In this document: positions 27,700-36,308 of the stretch, one piece after another
How positions within the stretch are numbered: the stretch's first letter is position 1
How the letters are laid out: every line of letters begins with the position of its first letter
Source: Nocardia cyriacigeorgica
Lineage (GTDB): Bacteria > Actinomycetota > Actinomycetes > Mycobacteriales > Mycobacteriaceae
Direction: 5' to 3'
DNA length: 64,000 bases
Assembly: GCF_029868385.1 (NCBI RefSeq)
Contig: NZ_JARWNX010000038.1
Coordinates: 62,001 to 126,000 of the forward strand
Made by a program: the position numbers and the translations under genes
The notes under the pieces: model-generated
What the model was told of the DNA's origin: nothing
The model's database searches: none
The model's input: only the letters and a program-made list of their open reading frames with translations

Positions 27700-27760
27700 C
27701 CCGGCCTCCCGGTCAGTGAGTCGCGGAGCCACCGCGCTCTCGGCCCGCCCGAGACCCGCA

Positions 27761-28420
27761 TCATTCGCCCCACCGGTACCCGTAGCCGCGGATCGTGGTG
27801 ATCAGGCCGGGTCGGTTCAGTTTCGCCCGCAGCCCGGTCATGTGCACATCGAGCGATCGGGAGACCGCGACGAACGCATCGCCCCAGATCCGATCCATCA
27901 ACTGCTGTCTGCTCACCGCCGAACCAGGCCGTTCCACCAGCACCTCGACGAGCTCGAACTCCTTCTGGGTGAGCGCGATCGGGGCACCGGCCACCTCGAC
28001 CACCCTGGCGCGCAGGTCCACCCGCACGTCACCGGTCACGACCTCGGTCCGCTCCTGCCGCGCCACCACGGCCGCGCGCCGCATCACCGTCTCCAGCCGC
28101 GCCATGAGTTCGGCGATCCGCGGCGGTTTGACCACATAGTCGTCGGCGCCGCCGCGCAGCCCGCGCACGATGGATCGTTCATCGCTGCGCGCGGTCAGGA
28201 TCAGCACCGGCATCGCACTGACCTCACGCAGTTGACGCAGGATCTGCAAACCATCGGCGTCGGGCAGCCCGAGATCGAGAATGACGGCGTCGTAGTCACG
28301 GTGGGCGATGAGCAGATCGGCCCCGCGGCGCATGCGTTCGGCCCGGTAGCCGCGCGCTGTGAGCGCCTCCACCAGGGCATCGCCTACGCCGTCGTCGTCC
28401 TCGACCACCGCCAGCCGCAC
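27761..28420 (-). CDS. OmpR-family response regulator
   Basis: 219 aa from GTG 28420, with GGGAGG eight bases upstream. An ATG at 28471 is also in frame but adds 17 non-homologous residues. The receiver domain has the acidic pair in VVEDDD, the phospho-acceptor Asp49 (ILDLGLPD), Thr76 and Lys98. The C-terminal winged helix has LTQKEFELVEVLVERPG and LDVHMTGLRAKL. It is the partner of the histidine kinase that starts 61 bases downstream, and is likely to respond to the ligand of the TAXI protein. The MHS transporter gene just upstream is a plausible target. Confidence 0.94.
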   Translation of the reverse strand: MRLAVVEDDDGVGDALVEALTARGYRAERMRRGADLLIAHRDYDAVILDLGLPDADGLQILRQLREVSAMPVLILTARSDERSIVRGLRGGADDYVVKPPRIAELMARLETVMRRAAVVARQERTEVVTGDVRVDLRARVVEVAGAPIALTQKEFELVEVLVERPGSAVSRQQLMDRIWGDAFVAVSRSLDVHMTGLRAKLNRPGLITTIRGYGYRWGE

Positions 28421-28463
28421 GCGCCGATCCTCCCACAGCAGGATCGGCGCGTGTGCGGTTCGG

Positions 28464-29834
28464 TCAGCCACGCACGGCGGCCATCTCCCGTTCCGGTTCG
28501 GCCGGACCGGCGTCGACGGTGGATTCGGCGTCGATGGTGGATTCGGCCGAGGTCTCCCGCATGAAGTAGTAGGTGATCAGCGAGATGGCGATACATCCGG
28601 CGACGTAGAAGAAGTACAGCGATTCCAGACCCGCCTTCTTGAGCGCGAGGGCGATCATTTCGGCGGTGCCGCCGAAGATCGCGACGGTCAGCGCGTAGGG
28701 CAGGCCGACGCCGAGCGCGCGGATCTTGGTCGGGAACAGCTCGGCCTTCACGATCGAATTGATCGAGGTGTAGCCGGTGACGATCACCAGCGCGGCCATC
28801 ATCAGCCCGAAGGCCGCGAACGTGTTGGTGGTCTGCGACAGCACCATCATGATCGGCACCGTCAGCAGCGTTCCGCAGACACCGAAGAAGATGAGCAGTT
28901 TGCGTCGACCGATCCGGTCGGACAAACCACCGGCCAGCGGCTGCAACACCACGAAGAACAGCAGCGCGATGAAGTTGATCCAGGCCACGGTGTCCTTGGA
29001 GATACCGGAGGTATTGATCATGAACTTCTGCATATAGGTGGTGTAGGTGTAGAACGCCACCGTGCCACCGAGGGTCAGGCCGACCACGAGCAGGCATTCC
29101 CGCGGGTATTGCAGCAGAACCCGCAGCGAACCGCGGGTGCCGTTCGCCGCGTCGGTGGTGGTTTTCGCCTCGTCCGCGACGGCCTTGAACGACTCCGATT
29201 CGTCCATCCCGCGCCGCAGCAGCATCACCACGATCGCACCACCGGCGCCGATCACGAACGGAATCCGCCAACCCCAGCTGTGCATCTGGTCGGAGGTGAG
29301 GATCTGCTGCAAGACGATCTGCACACCGAGCGCGGTGAGCTGACCGGCGACCAACGTCACGTACTGGAAGCTGGAGTAGAACCCGCGACGCCCAGGCGAG
29401 GCCACTTCCGACAGATAGGTCGCGCTGGTGGCGTATTCGCCGCCCACCGAAAGCCCCTGCAACAGTCGCGCCAGCAACAGCAGCACCGGCGCCGCGATGC
29501 CGATGGTCTGGAAACTCGGTGTGAGCGCGATCATCAGCGAACCGGCCGCCATCACCGTCACCGACAGGGTGAGCGCCGCGCGGCGGCCGAAGCGATCGGC
29601 ATATCGGCCCAGCGCCCAGCCACCGATCGGGCGCATGATGAAGCCGACCGCGAAAACCGCCGCCGTCGAGAGCAACTGGGCCGTCGGATCACCGTCCGGG
29701 AAGAAAGCCTTCGCGAAATAGACGCTGAACGCGGCGTAGACATACCAGTCGTACCACTCGACCAGATTGCCGATCGATCCGCGCAGCACGTTCGCCACTA
29801 CTCGCCGTTCACCGCTGGCGTGTGTCGTTGTCAC
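28464..29834 (-). CDS. MFS metabolite:H+ symporter, MHS family, alpha-ketoglutarate permease-like
   Basis: 456 aa with twelve predicted membrane helices. The opening RGSIGNLVEWYDWYVYAAFS, the loop GRYADRFGRRAAL between helices 2 and 3, and LLLARLLQGLSVGGEYATSA are standard for the metabolite:H+ symporter family, which takes up dicarboxylates, betaines or shikimate. Similarity of the first segment to KgtP suggests a dicarboxylate such as 2-oxoglutarate, but the substrate is not certain. The gene ends 43 bases before the response regulator start, so it is probably the first gene of an operon with the two-component system and the TAXI protein. Confidence 0.9.
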   Translation of the reverse strand: MTTTHASGERRVVANVLRGSIGNLVEWYDWYVYAAFSVYFAKAFFPDGDPTAQLLSTAAVFAVGFIMRPIGGWALGRYADRFGRRAALTLSVTVMAAGSLMIALTPSFQTIGIAAPVLLLLARLLQGLSVGGEYATSATYLSEVASPGRRGFYSSFQYVTLVAGQLTALGVQIVLQQILTSDQMHSWGWRIPFVIGAGGAIVVMLLRRGMDESESFKAVADEAKTTTDAANGTRGSLRVLLQYPRECLLVVGLTLGGTVAFYTYTTYMQKFMINTSGISKDTVAWINFIALLFFVVLQPLAGGLSDRIGRRKLLIFFGVCGTLLTVPIMMVLSQTTNTFAAFGLMMAALVIVTGYTSINSIVKAELFPTKIRALGVGLPYALTVAIFGGTAEMIALALKKAGLESLYFFYVAGCIAISLITYYFMRETSAESTIDAESTVDAGPAEPEREMAAVRG

Positions 29835-29955
29835 CTGGACCCTCCTCTATCGGCGCGGCATTGCGCCATCGGAGTCCACTGTGTCGGCAGTCACAGGGTG
29901 AACGGAAGCGGCTCGGACGGTTCCTAACTTTCCCTTAGGACGATCGCCGCGAAAT

Positions 29956-29982
29956 CTGGCACTCTCGGGTAGAGAGTGCTAA
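29956..29982 (+). promoter_or_regulatory. CIRCE element (HrcA operator) upstream of hsp20
   Basis: The right arm GAGTGCTAA (29974-29982) is a perfect CIRCE half-site, the spacer is nine bases as in the consensus, and the left arm CTGGCACTC (29956-29964) differs from TTAGCACTC at two of nine bases. It lies 75 bases before the Hsp20 start, which implies heat-shock control by the repressor HrcA. Confidence 0.85.
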
Positions 29983-30057
29983 TTTTGGAGGTGCACAGCT
30001 TCCGGCGACCGTCGCCGTGACGATCGCCGTCGTACAGGAAAACGGGAGGTGATTGCT

Positions 30058-30498
30058 GTGCTGAGGTTCGATCCGTTCCATGACATCGATACCGTCGCCC
30101 GCCAGCTGCTCGGTGAGACCGGTACCACGCGCGCTCCGCGCTTCATGCCGATGGATCTGTTCAAGGCAGGCGACCACTACGTCCTCAATGCCGATCTACC
30201 CGGCGTCGATCCCGGTTCGGTCGATGTGAGCGTCGACAACGGCACGCTCACCCTGCGCGCACAGCGCACCGCACCCAGCGACGAAGGCGTCCAATGGATC
30301 GCCTCCGAACGCTTCGCGGGCACCTATATGCGCCAGCTGTCGCTCGGCGACAATATCGACACCGACAACATCAACGCCGCCTACAACAACGGGGTCCTCT
30401 CGGTGACCCTGCCGATCGCCGAACGGGCCAAGCCCCGCCGCATCGAGATCAGCAGCGGCGGTTCGGGTCCCAAGACGATCGAGGCCGGTTCGAGCTGA
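30058..30498 (+). CDS. Hsp20/alpha-crystallin family small heat-shock protein
   Basis: 146 aa from GTG 30058, with GGGAGG eight bases upstream. The start MLRFDPFHDIDTVARQLL and PMDLFKAGDHYVLNADLPGV lead into the alpha-crystallin domain, which ends with the conserved NNGVLSVTLPIAERAKPRRI. Small heat-shock proteins of this type hold unfolding proteins without ATP and resemble Hsp18 of mycobacteria. The CIRCE element upstream points to HrcA control. An 11-base-pair hairpin follows the stop. Confidence 0.93.
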   Translation: MLRFDPFHDIDTVARQLLGETGTTRAPRFMPMDLFKAGDHYVLNADLPGVDPGSVDVSVDNGTLTLRAQRTAPSDEGVQWIASERFAGTYMRQLSLGDNIDTDNINAAYNNGVLSVTLPIAERAKPRRIEISSGGSGPKTIEAGSS

Positions 30499-30500
30499 CC

Positions 30501-30527
30501 CGTCGGGCCGGACCACCCGGCCCGACG
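30501..30527. terminator. Hairpin between hsp20 and the F420 oxidoreductase gene
   Basis: Perfect arms CGTCGGGCCGG (30501-30511) and CCGGCCCGACG (30517-30527) with a five-base loop, between converging genes. Confidence 0.75.
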
Positions 30528-30533
30528 TCGCGC

Positions 30534-31364
30534 TCAGGCCGGACGGATCAGCTCCGGTGCGAGTGCGCGCAGATCGGCCAGGTAGTCGGAGCCGAGCGGC
30601 TGGACCGCGATATGGTCGGCGCCCGCGTCCAGGTGGGCGCGCAGCCGCTCGGCTACCGCGGCCGCCGAACCGTGCACCGCGAGAGCATCGACAAGGGCAT
30701 CGCTACCGGGGGCGGCGACATCGGATTCGGTGAAACCGAACTTGCGCAGATTGCGGACGTAGTTGCCGAGGCCCAGATACACCTGGAGGGGCGGGCGGGC
30801 CGTCGCACGGGCACGGTCGGCGTCCTCGTCCAGCACGAATTTGTGTTCGACGACGAGCCCGGCGGGCCCGAGGGTTTCCCTGGCGAAGGCCGTATGAGCG
30901 GGCGGAACCAAATACGGCAGGGCGCCGGCACTACGTTCGGCGGCCAGCTCCAGCACTCGCGGACCGAGCGCGGCCAGGGCGCGGCGGCTGCGCGGCACAC
31001 CGGCCTCGTCCAGCTCGTCGAGGTATTCGACCAGTGCGTCATAAGGCTTGCGGTAGGTGCCATTGAACTCGGGATGACCTGCACCTATTCCGAGCAGGAA
31101 GCGGCCGGGGAACCGCGCTTCGATGCGGTGGAACGAGGCAGCGACCTCTGCCGCGGGAGCCGTCCAGATATTGACGATGCTGGTGCCGACATGCAGCGTC
31201 TCGGTGGCCGCCAGCAGATCTTCGACCACCGGCAGCTCGGCCGGCGGTGAGCTACCGAGCCACAGCGTGCCGTAGCCGAGTTCTTCCAGCTCCTTCGCAT
31301 CCTCGGGAGTGAAGCCCGTGTAGCCGCGCCATGCACCGAATCGTCCGAGTCCCTCGATTGTCAT
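30534..31364 (-). CDS. Luciferase-like F420-dependent oxidoreductase
   Basis: 276 aa TIM-barrel protein of the luciferase-like class. RFGAWRGYTGFTPEDAKELEE, GYGTLWLGSSP, VGTSIVNIW and RFLLGIGAGHPEF are typical of actinobacterial F420-dependent members and resemble the TIGR03620 subgroup. F420 use is inferred from the lineage; the substrate is unknown. In M. tuberculosis a gene of this class (Rv3463) also lies beside the infA-truA operon. Here it lies on the truA side, 47 bases upstream of the truA stop and in the same orientation. Confidence 0.85.
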   Translation of the reverse strand: MTIEGLGRFGAWRGYTGFTPEDAKELEELGYGTLWLGSSPPAELPVVEDLLAATETLHVGTSIVNIWTAPAAEVAASFHRIEARFPGRFLLGIGAGHPEFNGTYRKPYDALVEYLDELDEAGVPRSRRALAALGPRVLELAAERSAGALPYLVPPAHTAFARETLGPAGLVVEHKFVLDEDADRARATARPPLQVYLGLGNYVRNLRKFGFTESDVAAPGSDALVDALAVHGSAAAVAERLRAHLDAGADHIAVQPLGSDYLADLRALAPELIRPA

Positions 31365-31410
31365 ACCCGGAGCGAACTACGGTGCGGGCAAGTTTATTTC
31401 CGTGGCACGA

Positions 31411-32268
31411 TCAGCTACCGCAGCAACCGCCCTCGACGGGCACCGTGCGCAGTTCCCTGGTCTGCGCATTGCGTGCCGCCAGATCGGCGTCGGCCGGATA
31501 GTCGACAGCGATCAGACTCAACCCGTGCGCCGGCGCCACCGTGACAGCGCTGGAGCGGCTGCGCTCGTTCAACAGCTGTGCCGTCCATTCGGGCGTGCGT
31601 CGCCCCTCCCCTACCGCCAGGACGGCGCCCACCAGACTGCGCACCATCGACCAGCAGAACGCGTCCGCGCTGACATGGGCGGTCAGCAGATCACCCTCGC
31701 GGGTCCACTCGAATCGCTGGAGTTCACGCACCGTGGTCGCGCCCTCGCGCCTGCGGCAGAAGGCAGCAAAATCATGCAGCCCGAGCAGGTTTCGCGCTGC
31801 CGCCCGCATGGCATGCAGATCGACCTCGGGACGGCAGGGTACAACGCCGCGCGCCTGGAGCGGTTCGGCACCGTAGCGGGCCGTGGTCAGCCGATAGGCG
31901 TAGTGGCGGCGGATGGCCGAGAATCGGGCGTCGAAGTCGGCGGGTGCCACCCGGATGTCCTTGATGCGCACATCCTTCGGCAGGAAGCGGGCCATACGAT
32001 GGATCAACTTGCCGGTGTCGATCTCGGCCACGGTATCGAAATGCGCGACCTGACCCTCGGCGTGCACACCCGCATCGGTACGTCCGGCGACGGTCAACTG
32101 GACGGTCTCGCGCAGCACCTTGCCCAGTGATTCCTCCAGCACACCCTGCACCGTGCGCAGGCCGGGCTGCCGGGCCCAGCCGATGAAATCCGTGCCGTCA
32201 TAGCTGATGTCGAGTCGGTACCGCGTGGTCTCCGCGGCCTCGACCTCGTTCGAATCCTGCCCGCTCAC
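31411..32268 (-). CDS. truA: tRNA pseudouridine synthase A
   Basis: 285 aa from GTG 32268, with GAGGAGAGG just upstream. The catalytic Asp65 lies in [18 protein letters not shown], and [19 protein letters not shown] and RRHYAYRL are conserved family segments. The enzyme makes pseudouridine at positions 38-40 of tRNA anticodon arms. It is the last gene of the rpoA operon. The extreme C-terminus, VEGGCCGS, carries adjacent cysteines beyond the usual fold. Confidence 0.95.
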   Translation of the reverse strand: MSGQDSNEVEAAETTRYRLDISYDGTDFIGWARQPGLRTVQGVLEESLGKVLRETVQLTVAGRTDAGVHAEGQVAHFDTVAEIDTGKLIHRMARFLPKDVRIKDIRVAPADFDARFSAIRRHYAYRLTTARYGAEPLQARGVVPCRPEVDLHAMRAAARNLLGLHDFAAFCRRREGATTVRELQRFEWTREGDLLTAHVSADAFCWSMVRSLVGAVLAVGEGRRTPEWTAQLLNERSRSSAVTVAPAHGLSLIAVDYPADADLAARNAQTRELRTVPVEGGCCGS

Positions 32269-32291
32269 GGCCCTCTCCTCGACAACGAACG

Positions 32292-32324
32292 AGCCCGCCC
32301 ACCCGGGGAACGGGTAGGCGGGCT
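32292..32324 (-). terminator. Imperfect hairpin between rplQ and truA
   Basis: Arms AGCCCGCCCACCCG (32292-32305) and CGGGTAGGCGGGCT (32311-32324) pair with one mismatch around a five-base loop. With the hairpin at 32352-32371 it may weaken read-through into truA. Confidence 0.5.
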
Positions 32325-32351
32325 GGTTCGGCGAATTCAATGCGTCATACG

Positions 32352-32371
32352 GGTCCCGGAGCACCGGGACC
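32352..32371 (-). terminator. Short hairpin directly after the rplQ stop
   Basis: Perfect arms GGTCCCGG and CCGGGACC with loop AGCA, six bases past the rplQ stop. It may be a partial terminator or an RNA 3'-end protector between rplQ and truA. Confidence 0.45.
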
Positions 32372-32376
32372 ACGAA

Positions 32377-32901
32377 TCACGCCTTGTCGTCGGCCTTCTC
32401 GTCCGCGGTGGCCTCGGCCTCGGGAGCCTCGGTCGTCTCCTCGACAGCCTCGGCGGCCTTGTCCTCGGTGGCTTCGGCGGCGGGCGCCTCGGCCTGCTTG
32501 GACGCGGCGACACGACGAGCGCGATCGGCTTCCCTGGTCACGGTCTCGCCGCGAACCAGTTCGATGACCGCCATCGGCGCATTGTCACCCTTGCGGGGCA
32601 GCGTCTTGGTGATGCGGGTGTAGCCGCCCTCACGACCCTCGAACGAGGGGCCGATCTCGGCGAACAGCGAGTGCACGACATCCTTGTTGCGGATCACCTT
32701 GAGCACCTCGCGACGGTCGGCAAGAGTGCCGCCCTTCGCCTTGGTGACAAGCTTCTCGGCATACGGGCGCAGCGCCTTGGCCTTGGCCTCGGTGGTCGTG
32801 ATCCGACCGTGCTCGAAGAGCGCCGTGGCCAGATTGGCGAAGATCGCCTTCTGGTGCGACGCCGACCCGCCGAAGCGGGCACCCTTCTTGGGCTTGGGCA
32901 T
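32377..32901 (-). CDS. rplQ: 50S ribosomal protein L17
   Basis: 174 aa. The conserved core [20 protein letters not shown]...[19 protein letters not shown]...AEKLVTKAK occupies about the first 118 residues. A C-terminal tail rich in Ala and Glu (about 120-174) is usual in actinobacterial L17 and absent from E. coli L17. GGAGAACC precedes ATG 32901. It follows rpoA after 49 bases. Confidence 0.97.
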   Translation of the reverse strand: MPKPKKGARFGGSASHQKAIFANLATALFEHGRITTTEAKAKALRPYAEKLVTKAKGGTLADRREVLKVIRNKDVVHSLFAEIGPSFEGREGGYTRITKTLPRKGDNAPMAVIELVRGETVTREADRARRVAASKQAEAPAAEATEDKAAEAVEETTEAPEAEATADEKADDKA

Positions 32902-32950
32902 TGTTGGTTCTCCTTGTGTGAGGCCGTTCCGGGGCGCCTACCCCAGCAGC

Positions 32951-34009
32951 CTAGAGCTGTTCGGTTTCGGCGTAGTCCTGCTCGCCGCCATCGTTGTCGC
33001 TGAAATTGCCGCTGTCGGACCAGGTTCCGGTGGCCGCGTCGTAACCCACCACGCTGGAGGGGTCGAACGAGGCCGGGCTGTCCTTGAGCGAGAGGCCGAG
33101 CGCATGCAGCTTGACCTTGACCTCGTCGATGGACTTCTGGCCGAAGTTACGGATGTCCAGCAGATCCGATTCGGTGCGTGCGACCAGCTCGCCGACGGTG
33201 TGCACACCCTCGCGCTTGAGGCAGTTGTAGGACCGGACCGTCAGGTCCAGATCCTCGATCGGCAGACCGAACGAGGCGATGTGATCCGCCTCGGCCGGCG
33301 AGGGGCCGATCTCGATGCCTTCGGCTTCGACGTTCAGCTCACGGGCCAGACCGAACAGCTCGACCAGGGTCTTACCCGCCGAGGCGAGCGCGTCCCTGGC
33401 GCTGATGGAGTTCTTGGTCTCCACGTCCAGGATGAGCCGGTCGAAGTCGGTACGCTGCTCGACACGGGTGGCCTCGACCTTGTAGGTCACCTTGAGCACC
33501 GGAGAGTAGATCGAGTCCACCGGGATCCGGCCGATTTCCGCACCGGACGCCTTGTTCTGCACCGCCGGGACATAACCGCGACCGCGCTCGACGACCAGCT
33601 CGATCTCGAGCTTGCCCTTGTCGTTCAGGGTGGCGATGTGCATGTCCGGGTTGTGCACCACGACGCCGGACGGCGGGACGATGTCATCGGCGGTGACGGT
33701 CCCCGGGCCCTGCTTGCGCAGGTACATGGTGACCGGCTCGTCCTCCTCCGAGGACACGACCAGACCCTTGAGGTTCAGGATGATGTCGGTGACATCTTCC
33801 TTCACACCGGGGACGGTGGTGAACTCGTGCAGAACGCCGTCGATGCGGATGCTCGTCACCGCAGCCCCCGGAATCGAGGACAGCAGGGTACGGCGCAGCG
33901 AGTTGCCGAGGGTGTAACCGAAGCCCGGCTCGAGGGGTTCGATGGTGAACTTCGAGCGGTTCTCCGCCACGACCTCTTCGGTCAGGGTCGGACGCTGGGA
34001 AATCAGCAT
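32951..34009 (-). CDS. rpoA: RNA polymerase alpha subunit
   Basis: 352 aa from ATG 34009 ([14 protein letters not shown]), nine bases after GGAGG; an ATG at 34018 overlaps that site and is rejected. The N-terminal dimerisation domain has [20 protein letters not shown]. The C-terminal domain has [20 protein letters not shown] and [17 protein letters not shown] for binding DNA and activators. An acidic tail ([16 protein letters not shown]) ends the protein. It sits between rpsD and rplQ as in nearly all actinobacteria. Confidence 0.98.
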   Translation of the reverse strand: MLISQRPTLTEEVVAENRSKFTIEPLEPGFGYTLGNSLRRTLLSSIPGAAVTSIRIDGVLHEFTTVPGVKEDVTDIILNLKGLVVSSEEDEPVTMYLRKQGPGTVTADDIVPPSGVVVHNPDMHIATLNDKGKLEIELVVERGRGYVPAVQNKASGAEIGRIPVDSIYSPVLKVTYKVEATRVEQRTDFDRLILDVETKNSISARDALASAGKTLVELFGLARELNVEAEGIEIGPSPAEADHIASFGLPIEDLDLTVRSYNCLKREGVHTVGELVARTESDLLDIRNFGQKSIDEVKVKLHALGLSLKDSPASFDPSSVVGYDAATGTWSDSGNFSDNDGGEQDYAETEQL

Positions 34010-34063
34010 GTGGATCATCCTCCTTTTTGGGCGCCCGCTATTTGACGCCTCGTCTCAGGGGTT

Positions 34064-34096
34064 GTGCGTGATCGCCCGGTATGGGCGATCACGCAC
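34064..34096 (-). other. Perfect intercistronic hairpin between rpsD and rpoA
   Basis: Arms GTGCGTGATCGCCC (34064-34077) and GGGCGATCACGCAC (34083-34096) are exact complements around GGTAT. It starts 20 bases after the rpsD stop and has no T run. It could reduce rpoA transcription, mark an RNA processing site or protect the upstream message. Confidence 0.6.
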
Positions 34097-34115
34097 CAGC
34101 GGCACAGCTTGCCGG

Positions 34116-34721
34116 TTACTTCGAGTAGTACTCGACGATGAGCTGTTCCTGGAGCGGCACATCGATCTGGGCGCGCTCGGGCTCCTGGTGGACCAGGATG
34201 CGGAGGCGGCCAGGGATGACCTGGAGCCAGCCGGGGACCGGACGGTCACCGACGGTCTCGCGCGCCACCTGGAACGGCAGCGTGCCCAGCGACTTCTCCT
34301 TGACATCGATGATGTCGTACTGGGTGACGCGGAAGGAGGGAACATCCACCTTCCGGTTGTTCACCAGGAAGTGGCCGTGGCTGACCAGCTGGCGGGCCTG
34401 GCGACGGGTACGCGCCAGACCGGCGCGGTACACGACGTTGTCCAGCCGGGTCTCGAGCAGGCGAAGCAGGTTGTCACCGGTCTTACCCTTGAGGCGGTTG
34501 GCCTCTTCGTAGTACCGGCGGAACTGCTTCTCCATTACGCCGTAGGAGAAGCGAGCCTTCTGCTTCTCTTGCAGCTGGAGCAGGTATTCGCTCTCCTTGA
34601 TCCGCGCGCGGCCGTGCTGGCCGGGCGGGTAGGGGCGACGTTCGAACGCCTGGTCGCCGCCGACCAGGTCGACGCGGAGGCGACGGCTCTTACGCGTTGC
34701 GGGTCCGGTGTAACGGGCCAT
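34116..34721 (-). CDS. rpsD: 30S ribosomal protein S4
   Basis: 201 aa. MARYTGPATRKSRRLRVDLV and the S4 RNA-binding domain (RLDNVVYRAGLARTRRQARQ, VSHGHFLVNNRKVDVPSF) are intact. No zinc-binding cysteines are present, so it is the C-minus form. S4 starts 30S assembly. It follows rpsK after 22 bases. Confidence 0.98.
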   Translation of the reverse strand: MARYTGPATRKSRRLRVDLVGGDQAFERRPYPPGQHGRARIKESEYLLQLQEKQKARFSYGVMEKQFRRYYEEANRLKGKTGDNLLRLLETRLDNVVYRAGLARTRRQARQLVSHGHFLVNNRKVDVPSFRVTQYDIIDVKEKSLGTLPFQVARETVGDRPVPGWLQVIPGRLRILVHQEPERAQIDVPLQEQLIVEYYSK

Positions 34722-34743
34722 TGTGGTCTACCTTCCTTTCCCG

Positions 34744-35157
34744 TTAGACGCGACGCCGCTTGGGCGGACGGCAGCCGTTGTGCGGCTGCGGGGTGACATC
34801 GGAGATCGTGCCGACTTCCAGGCCAGCGGCCTGGAGCGAGCGGATCGCGGTCTCGCGGCCCGAACCCGGGCCCTTGACGAACACGTCGACCTTCTTGACG
34901 CCGTTCTCCTGCGCCTTGCGGGCAGCGTTCTCGGCGGCGAGCTGCGCGGCGAACGGGGTCGACTTGCGCGAACCCTTGAAACCGACGTGGCCCGAGGACG
35001 CCCAGGAGATGACGTTGCCGGACGGGTCGGTGATCGACACGATCGTGTTGTTGAACGTGGACTTGATGTGCGCGTGGCCGTGCGGGACGTTCTTCTTTTC
35101 CCGGCGACGCGACTTCTGGGTCTTCTTGGGGCCGGAGGCCCGTGACTTCGGAGGCAT
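34744..35157 (-). CDS. rpsK: 30S ribosomal protein S11
   Basis: 137 aa. [38 protein letters not shown] and the C-terminal [13 protein letters not shown] are the conserved S11 segments. The stop of rpsM lies nine bases upstream. Confidence 0.98.
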   Translation of the reverse strand: MPPKSRASGPKKTQKSRRREKKNVPHGHAHIKSTFNNTIVSITDPSGNVISWASSGHVGFKGSRKSTPFAAQLAAENAARKAQENGVKKVDVFVKGPGSGRETAIRSLQAAGLEVGTISDVTPQPHNGCRPPKRRRV

Positions 35158-35166
35158 CGGTTATCC

Positions 35167-35538
35167 CTACTTCTTCTTGCCGGCGACGGTCTTCTTCGGA
35201 CCCTTGCGCGTACGCGCATTGGTCTTGGTGCGCTGGCCGCGCACCGGAAGGTGGCGACGGTGACGCAGGCCCTGGTAGCAGCCGATCTCGATCTTGCGAC
35301 GAATGTCGGCCTGCACCTCACGGCGCAGATCACCCTCGACCTTGAACTCCGACGCTTCGATGTAGTCGCGGAGCTTGGTCAGGTCGTCGTCGGTGAGATC
35401 CTTCGACCGCAGATCCGGGCTGACCGAGGTCGCCGCCAGGATTTCCTTGGCGCGGGTACGGCCGATACCGAAAATGTAGGTCAGTGCGATCTCCATGCGC
35501 TTTTCGCGCGGGAGGTCGACGCCCATGAGACGTGCCAT
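35167..35538 (-). CDS. rpsM: 30S ribosomal protein S13
   Basis: 123 aa from ATG 35538 ([20 protein letters not shown]). [11 protein letters not shown], the [20 protein letters not shown] segment and a basic tail ending in AGKKK are conserved. The frame is open further upstream but only this start matches the family. A gap of 217 bases separates it from rpmJ. Confidence 0.98.
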   Translation of the reverse strand: MARLMGVDLPREKRMEIALTYIFGIGRTRAKEILAATSVSPDLRSKDLTDDDLTKLRDYIEASEFKVEGDLRREVQADIRRKIEIGCYQGLRHRRHLPVRGQRTKTNARTRKGPKKTVAGKKK

Positions 35539-35755
35539 GTGGCAGTTCCTTAATCGTTGCGGAGGTCTGCTCCCTGTCCGTCCCCTCGTCGTGGCGGGGC
35601 CCCGGCCTCCGTACCGGGGGTTGGCACGCGCACCTCGGGGGTGAACCCGAATTTCCACAGTGCACGGCTGGAGCTGGGAGTTCTTCGCGGGCGAGTCGCG
35701 CTCGCCCCTTTCTTTGGTGTGCCAATCCGAAACCGCGTTCGGTGCTTGGCTGGTG
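35539..35755 (-). other. Gap between rpmJ and rpsM with GC-rich hairpins
   Basis: No gene. The clearest structure is GGGCGAG (35689-35695) pairing with CTCGCCC (35701-35707) around TCGCG. A second GC-rich element lies near 35597-35620. The gap probably holds untranslated leader for rpsM; no clear promoter is seen. Confidence 0.5.
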
Positions 35756-35869
35756 TCAGCCCTGACGCTGCTTGTGGCGCAGGTTCTCGCAGATCACCAT
35801 GACCCGACCGTTACGGCGGATCACCTTGCACTTCTCGCAGATCTTCTTGACGCTCGGCTGAACCTTCAC
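35756..35869 (-). CDS. rpmJ: 50S ribosomal protein L36
   Basis: 37 aa from GTG 35869, too short to stand out as an open frame. [20 protein letters not shown] followed by [16 protein letters not shown] is the full L36 sequence. Cys11, Cys14, Cys27 and His32 form the zinc ribbon, so this is the zinc-dependent form and might have a zinc-free counterpart elsewhere. The Shine-Dalgarno signal is weak. Confidence 0.96.
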   Translation of the reverse strand: MKVQPSVKKICEKCKVIRRNGRVMVICENLRHKQRQG

Positions 35870-36086
35870 GTCCGTCCAATCTTGTCGGTGTTCGCACCTG
35901 GGTGTGAACACAGTTTTTCCCCAGTCTGACGACTGGGGAAGCCTTGCGCCTCCGGATCGCTGCCACCCGCCGCAGGGGTCCGGGGGCGAAGCCCGCCGGG
36001 CGGGGTGTGGGGGTTGCACCCCCACAAAACACCAAGTCAATCGACCTCGGCGAACGCTCTCCGTGAGCAGAGATCGCCCATTCGAT
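35870..36086 (-). other. infA-rpmJ gap with three stacked hairpins
   Basis: No gene. It holds three hairpins. The first pairs TTCCCCAGTC (35917-35926) with GACTGGGGAA (35931-35940), ten perfect pairs. The second is a near-perfect pair of GTTCGCACC and GGTGTGAAC (about 35890-35909). The third is TGTGGGGGT (36006-36014) with ACCCCCACA (36018-36026). The part around 35960-36030, with GGGGGTTGCACCCCC beside a GC-rich run, resembles short intergenic repeats common in Nocardia and Rhodococcus; that likeness is from memory. Confidence 0.5.
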
Positions 36087-36308
36087 TTACTTGTAGCGGT
36101 ATACGATGCGTCCGCGGGACAGGTCGTAGGGCGAGAGCTCGACGACCACGCGGTCCTCGGGCAGGATGCGGATGTAGTGCTGCCGCATCTTGCCGCTGAT
36201 GTGCGCGAGAACCTTGTGCCCGTTCTCGAGCTCGATCCGGAACATCGCATTGGGCAGCGGCTCGACAACTCGACCCTCGACCTCGATGGCCCCGTCCTTC
36301 TTCGCCAT
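36087..36308 (-). CDS. infA: Translation initiation factor IF-1
   Basis: 73 aa from ATG 36308, with GCGGAGGAC just upstream. The whole protein is the OB-fold of IF-1: [39 protein letters not shown] and [20 protein letters not shown]. It blocks the A site of the 30S subunit during initiation. It is the first gene of the operon that runs to truA. Confidence 0.98.
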
